In this document: piece after piece, positions 60,994 to 64,000 of the stretch
Position numbering within the stretch: the stretch's first letter is position 1
Layout: each line of letters begins with the position of its first letter
Source of the DNA: Planococcus sp. MSAK28401
GTDB taxonomy: Bacteria > Bacillota > Bacilli > Bacillales_A > Planococcaceae
Reading direction: 5' to 3'
Assembly: GCF_018283455.1 (NCBI RefSeq)
Contig: NZ_JAAMTH010000001.1
Coordinates: 405,001 to 469,000, forward strand
Length of the DNA stretch: 64,000 nucleotides
Notes under the pieces: model-generated
Told to the model about the DNA's origin: nothing
The model's database searches: none
Seen by the model: the letters and a program-made list of their open reading frames with translations, nothing else
Position numbers and translations under genes: made by a program

Positions 60994-62277
60994 TTATACT
61001 TTGCCTGAAGCTGGCCGTTCATCGCCAAGCTGGTTCAGGCGGTCTGCGAAATTATCCGCTCTGCCGGACGAACCGCGCAGCACGTCTTGCATCGAATAGG
61101 CTTGCGATCCATGTTCTGCGAAGTCCAAGCCGGTTTCTTCCTCTTCGGCTGTCACGCGCAGCGGCGTCACGATGCTGATCAATAGAAGGGCGGCGCCGGT
61201 AGACAAGGAGGCCCAAGCGATGACGGCCAGTACGCCGACTGCCTGGATGCCGAGAATTTCAGCTCCTCCCCCGTAAAGCAATCCACCGTTAACATCGAAG
61301 AATCCAATCGCAAGAGTTCCCCAAATCCCTGCGATTCCGTGAACCGATACAGCCCCCACTGGATCGTCCACGCGAATTTTCGTATCCAATAGATGGACGG
61401 CTTCCGTCATGATGATGCCGGCGATCAAACCGATCAAGATCGCGCCGAGGAACGAGACATTGGCTGCGCCGGCAGTGATGCCGACAAGCCCTGCAAGTGC
61501 ACCGTTCATCGTCAATGTGCCGTCAATGCGGCCGTAGCGGAAGCGGGTGTAAAGCGCCGTAGCCAAAACACCAGCGGATGCTGCGAGCAAAGTGTTGGCA
61601 ATGACGGGCGGGACGAGCGCAGGGTCTGCCGCGAGCGTGCTGCCGCCGTTAAAGCCGAACCAGCCAAGCCACAGAATGAATACGCCGAGTGCTCCGAGCG
61701 GCAAGCTGTGGCCAGGAATCGTGTTGACGGTTTTGCCGGAATACTTCCCGAGGCGCGGCCCGATTTTCCAAGCCGCGATAAAGGCAGCGACAGCACCCGT
61801 CAAGTGGACGACAGTGGAGCCGGCGAAGTCGATAAAGCCGATTTCAGACAACCAGCCGCCTCCCCATACCCAGTGGCCGACAATCGGATAGATGATGGCT
61901 GTCATGGCAACGGTCAGCAGGATATAAGCGGTCAAGTGCATGCGTTCCGCGACGGCGCCCGAGATGATCGTGGCACAGGTGGCGGCGAAAACTGCTTGGA
62001 AGACGAAGAACCCGATATCCGTGACACCTGATAAAGCGAATCCTTCTGTGCCGATCAAGCCGAACGATGACGGCCCGAACATCAATGCATAGCCGACAAT
62101 GAAATAAAGAATGGAGCCAAGTGAAATGGTGATCATGTTTTTCATCAAAATATTAAGGGTATTTTTAGAGCGAGTGAATCCTGTTTCAACCATGGCGAAC
62201 CCGGCGTGCATAAAAAACACAAGCATGGCGCCGAGCATGACCCACAGCATATCAACTGAGCTTTGTACAGCTTCCAT
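60994..62277 (-). CDS. amtB: Ammonium transporter AmtB
   Basis: 427 residues, 11 helices. Family segments include MLGAMLVFFMHAGFAMVETGF, FAGSTVVHLTGAVAAFIAAW (conserved Asp/His), WLGWFGFNGGS and VHGIAGIWGTLAIG with the pore His. It conducts ammonium and is gated by the PII protein encoded just upstream. ATG 62277 follows AGGGGAG, 12 bases after the glnK stop. Confidence 0.95.
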   Translation of the reverse strand: MEAVQSSVDMLWVMLGAMLVFFMHAGFAMVETGFTRSKNTLNILMKNMITISLGSILYFIVGYALMFGPSSFGLIGTEGFALSGVTDIGFFVFQAVFAATCATIISGAVAERMHLTAYILLTVAMTAIIYPIVGHWVWGGGWLSEIGFIDFAGSTVVHLTGAVAAFIAAWKIGPRLGKYSGKTVNTIPGHSLPLGALGVFILWLGWFGFNGGSTLAADPALVPPVIANTLLAASAGVLATALYTRFRYGRIDGTLTMNGALAGLVGITAGAANVSFLGAILIGLIAGIIMTEAVHLLDTKIRVDDPVGAVSVHGIAGIWGTLAIGFFDVNGGLLYGGGAEILGIQAVGVLAVIAWASLSTGAALLLISIVTPLRVTAEEEETGLDFAEHGSQAYSMQDVLRGSSGRADNFADRLNQLGDERPASGKV

Positions 62278-62289
62278 AATGATCTCCCC

Positions 62290-62631
62290 TTATCCAATCG
62301 CGACAGTGCCGCGTTCTTTTGTTCTGATTCGGATGGCTTCTTCTACAGGCAGGATGAAAATTTTCCCATCTCCGACTTCGCCTGTCGACGCATAGTCAAG
62401 CAAAGCTTGGATGATGTCTTCGACTTTTTCGTCTGAGACGACCATTTCCAGTTTCAGCTTAGGAGAAAACTCCATTCGGTAGGCATTCCCGCGGAACAAG
62501 CCGACGCGCCCTTCCTGTTTGCCGATTCCGGCGATCTCAGTTACGGTCAGCCCATCGATTCCTTCGAGAGCTAATGCTTGCCGGACATCGGCGAAAACAG
62601 AAGGGCGAATGATAGTCTCAATCTTTTTCAT
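62290..62631 (-). CDS. glnK: PII nitrogen regulator (GlnK type)
   Basis: 113 residues. A T-loop with Tyr is present in RGNAYRMEFSPKLKLE, and the C-terminal signature TGEVGDGKIFILPVEEAIRIRTKE is complete. It senses 2-oxoglutarate/ATP/ADP and blocks AmtB. The ORF extends 11 codons upstream, but ATG 62631 follows GAGGAGGAAG. Here glnK precedes amtB, the reverse of the Bacillus subtilis nrgAB order. Confidence 0.94.
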   Translation of the reverse strand: MKKIETIIRPSVFADVRQALALEGIDGLTVTEIAGIGKQEGRVGLFRGNAYRMEFSPKLKLEMVVSDEKVEDIIQALLDYASTGEVGDGKIFILPVEEAIRIRTKERGTVAIG

Positions 62632-62646
62632 GCTTCTTCCTCCTCG

Positions 62647-62663
62647 TGTTAGGTTTTCTAACA
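62647..62663. promoter_or_regulatory. TnrA/GlnR box 1
   Basis: TGTTAGGTTTTCTAACA fits TGTNAN7TNACA at every fixed position, 16 bp before the glnK start. A minus-strand -10-like TATACA lies at 62664-62671, so the box may cover the transcription start. Confidence 0.85.
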
Positions 62664-62672
62664 TGTATATCG

Positions 62673-62689
62673 TGTTAGGTTTGTTAACA
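62673..62689. promoter_or_regulatory. TnrA/GlnR box 2
   Basis: TGTTAGGTTTGTTAACA, also a full match, centred 26 bp from box 1 (two to three helical turns). Confidence 0.85.
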
Positions 62690-62734
62690 TATTAATCAAT
62701 GTTTTCTGACAATGCAAGTGTTATTTTCTATTTA

Positions 62735-62751
62735 TGTTAGGTTTTATTACG
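62735..62751. promoter_or_regulatory. TnrA/GlnR-like half-degenerate box 3
   Basis: TGTTAGGTTTTATTACG misses the consensus by one base at its end. It lies between glnK and the divergent glycosylase gene. Confidence 0.5.
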
Positions 62752-62819
62752 TGAAAACGATTACAAAAGGCGGTAATCAAGAGAAAATTATTTTTTTTAC
62801 TTATTTAAAGGAAAAGGTG

Positions 62820-63476
62820 ATGAGTATGTATAGAATTTCAGAAGAACTGGCTGAATTGGGGAAAAAGCGCATTGCGGATTTTGCTGTGGAAGGCTTTGTT
62901 TGGGGCAGCGGCCCGCAATCGCCGGCGTTGATGCTGGTCGGAGAAGCGCCAGGCGAGAATGAAGTGGAGACGGGCATTCCGTTTACGGGGCGTGCCGGAA
63001 AAGAATTGATGGCTTCATTGGAAGGAATCGGCCTTGAGCGGGAAGACGTCTATATCACCAGCGCTGTCAGAAGCCGCCCGTATAAATGGGGTGAAAAACG
63101 CACCCGGAGCGGTGAAGTGGTGAAGCGCAAGTACAACCGGGCCCCGAATAAAAAAGAAATCATCGCCCACGCCCCAATCCTTGATGAAGAAATTCGGGCG
63201 GTGAAGCCTCCGTTGATTGTGACGCTCGGAAATATCGGACTGCAGCGGCTCGTTGGGCGTGAAGCGAAGATCATGCAATTGCATGGAACGCTGATGGAAA
63301 CGCCAATCCTGTATTGGGATGAAGATAGTGGCGCATTTCTAGAGACGCAGGAGAGCTATCATATTTTTCCGACCTTCCATCCGGCAAGTGTGTTCTATAA
63401 CCCGGCAGTCCGCGAACATAAAAATGCGGATTGGGAAAAACTTGGGCGATTGCTGCGCAATGAAGTGCATGAATAA
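62820..63476 (+). CDS. Uracil-DNA glycosylase family protein without iron-sulfur cysteines
   Basis: 218 residues. Motif A GEAPGENEVETGIPFTGRAGKEL (residues about 40-62) and motif B TFHPASVF near 195 place it in the family 4/UdgX-like uracil-DNA glycosylases. Those enzymes bind a 4Fe-4S cluster through four Cys, but this protein has no cysteine at all; ITSAVRSRPYKWG stands where a cluster Cys is expected. ATG 62820 and ATG 62826 both fit AAAGGAAAAGGTG. It is divergent from glnK with the TnrA boxes between them. It could be an active cluster-free enzyme or one with another role. Confidence 0.82.
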   Translation: MSMYRISEELAELGKKRIADFAVEGFVWGSGPQSPALMLVGEAPGENEVETGIPFTGRAGKELMASLEGIGLEREDVYITSAVRSRPYKWGEKRTRSGEVVKRKYNRAPNKKEIIAHAPILDEEIRAVKPPLIVTLGNIGLQRLVGREAKIMQLHGTLMETPILYWDEDSGAFLETQESYHIFPTFHPASVFYNPAVREHKNADWEKLGRLLRNEVHE

Positions 63477-63568
63477 TGGGAAATCTTTCTTTGTTAAAAA
63501 AAGTTGCACAAAGGAAACTTCTGGAGTAGAATAGCCTTATTCATTACTACTGGAAGGAAGTTGGCTTT

Positions 63569-64000
63569 ATGGACAGTACGGTTTTATTCGCGCTTGGCTT
63601 GACGCTGTTTGCGGGGCTGGCAACCGGGATCGGCAGTCTGATCGCATTTTTTGCTTCGCGCACCAATACAAAGTTTTTGTCAGTGTCGCTCGGGTTCTCG
63701 GCCGGGGTCATGATTTATGTCTCCATGATCGAGATTTTCTTCAAAGCGAAAGATTCGCTGACGGCTGCTCAAGGAGAGACGGCAGGTTACTGGCTAACGC
63801 TCGCCGGCTTTTTCGGCGGCATGGTGTTCATGGCGGTACTTGACCGAATACTGCCACAGATGGGGAATCCCCATGAAGTGCGCACTGTAGAAGATATGGA
63901 CGATGGCCCGACCAATGATGAATACGCGCGTCTCCGCAAGATGGGGATTTTCACGGCGCTGGCCATTGCCATCCACAATTTCCCTGAAGGCATCGCGACA
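63569..64000 (+). CDS. zupT: ZIP family zinc transporter ZupT (truncated by the window end)
   Basis: The first 144 residues are present, and the frame is open at the right edge. It has ATGIGSLIAFFASRTN in helix 1, LGFSAGVMIYVSMIEIF in helix 2 and the metal-site helix LAIAIHNFPEGIAT, all diagnostic of ZupT. It imports Zn2+ and other divalent metals. The start is ATG 63569 after GGAAGGAAG. Confidence 0.9.
   Translation, partial: MDSTVLFALGLTLFAGLATGIGSLIAFFASRTNTKFLSVSLGFSAGVMIYVSMIEIFFKAKDSLTAAQGETAGYWLTLAGFFGGMVFMAVLDRILPQMGNPHEVRTVEDMDDGPTNDEYARLRKMGIFTALAIAIHNFPEGIAT

Noticed and set aside
1..64000. CRISPR arrays, rRNA, tRNA or complete insertion sequences
   Set aside because: No regularly spaced short repeats, no rRNA/tRNA-like sequence and no transposase gene were seen on either strand.

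Overview
The window reads as chromosomal DNA of a low-to-moderate-GC Gram-positive bacterium of the Planococcaceae (most like Planococcus). The basis is: strong GGAGG-type ribosome binding sites with frequent GTG/TTG starts, Rho-independent terminators after most units, Bacillales regulatory sites (Fur 7-1-7 boxes, TnrA/GlnR boxes, a cre-like site, FMN leaders), a lipoteichoic-acid synthase, a Lys-type-looking MurE ligase, and Bacillus-type gene sets (des-desKR, ribDE-BA-H, cydDC, yclNOP, opuD, putP, nfrA, hflX). No phage, plasmid, CRISPR, rRNA or tRNA was seen. The genus is inferred from gene content and style, not from a marker gene.

Layout. 0-5 kb: murE-like ligase, fumC, a Dph6-like ATP pyrophosphatase and a GNAT protein. 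5-15 kb: an atypical BCCT carrier, an LTA synthase, then two SulP anion transporters that are recent duplicates with matching leaders. The first is followed by a UspA protein and an MFS carrier. The second is divergent from a serine-recombinase homologue that has lost its catalytic serine. 15-23 kb: a 1054-residue membrane-anchored glycosidase-like protein, a Fur-controlled siderophore-binding lipoprotein (YclQ type), an O-methyltransferase, a monoacylglycerol lipase, a thioesterase, and a MarR/ring-cleaving dioxygenase pair. 23-27 kb: the riboflavin operon behind two consecutive FMN riboswitches, each with its own terminator. 27-36 kb: a DUF4212/Na+ symporter operon with a near-consensus cre site, a GT2-GtrA fusion, an M15 peptidase, a nitroreductase, and an ABC exporter whose permease gene is frameshifted. 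36-37 kb: a block of repeats. 37-46 kb: a methyltransferase, an acyl-CoA synthetase, WrbA, a ZIP-like protein and cydDC. 46-49 kb: the membrane-fluidity module des-desK-desR. 49-57 kb: PutP, OpuD, HflX, two VOC proteins and a DUF6612 lipoprotein. 57-60 kb: a second block of the same repeats, then the Fur-controlled yclNOP transporter. 60-64 kb: a PAP2 protein, glnK-amtB behind TnrA/GlnR boxes, a cysteine-free uracil-DNA-glycosylase homologue, and a truncated zupT.

The most unusual material is non-coding. (1) A repeat of about 230-250 bp occurs as tandem pairs at two loci 20 kb apart (36.2-36.7 kb and 56.9-57.3 kb). Its central hairpin keeps full pairing through compensatory changes at several positions while reading frames are not kept, which is the signature of a selected RNA or DNA structure. 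I do not recognise the family. One pair carries a run of 20 C at the unit junction. (2) The rib operon has a duplicated, complete FMN riboswitch whose two copies differ by compensatory base changes. (3) A small dispersed element sits between two identical 32-bp hairpin terminators after cydC, suggesting that the terminator was duplicated when the element arrived. (4) A catalytically dead resolvase homologue lies between duplicated SulP genes that share a leader motif.

Physiologically the window covers iron uptake split over two Fur-controlled loci, ammonium sensing and uptake, osmolyte/proline uptake, cold and membrane adaptation, cytochrome bd maturation and flavin synthesis. This fits a salt- and cold-tolerant environmental planococcus.
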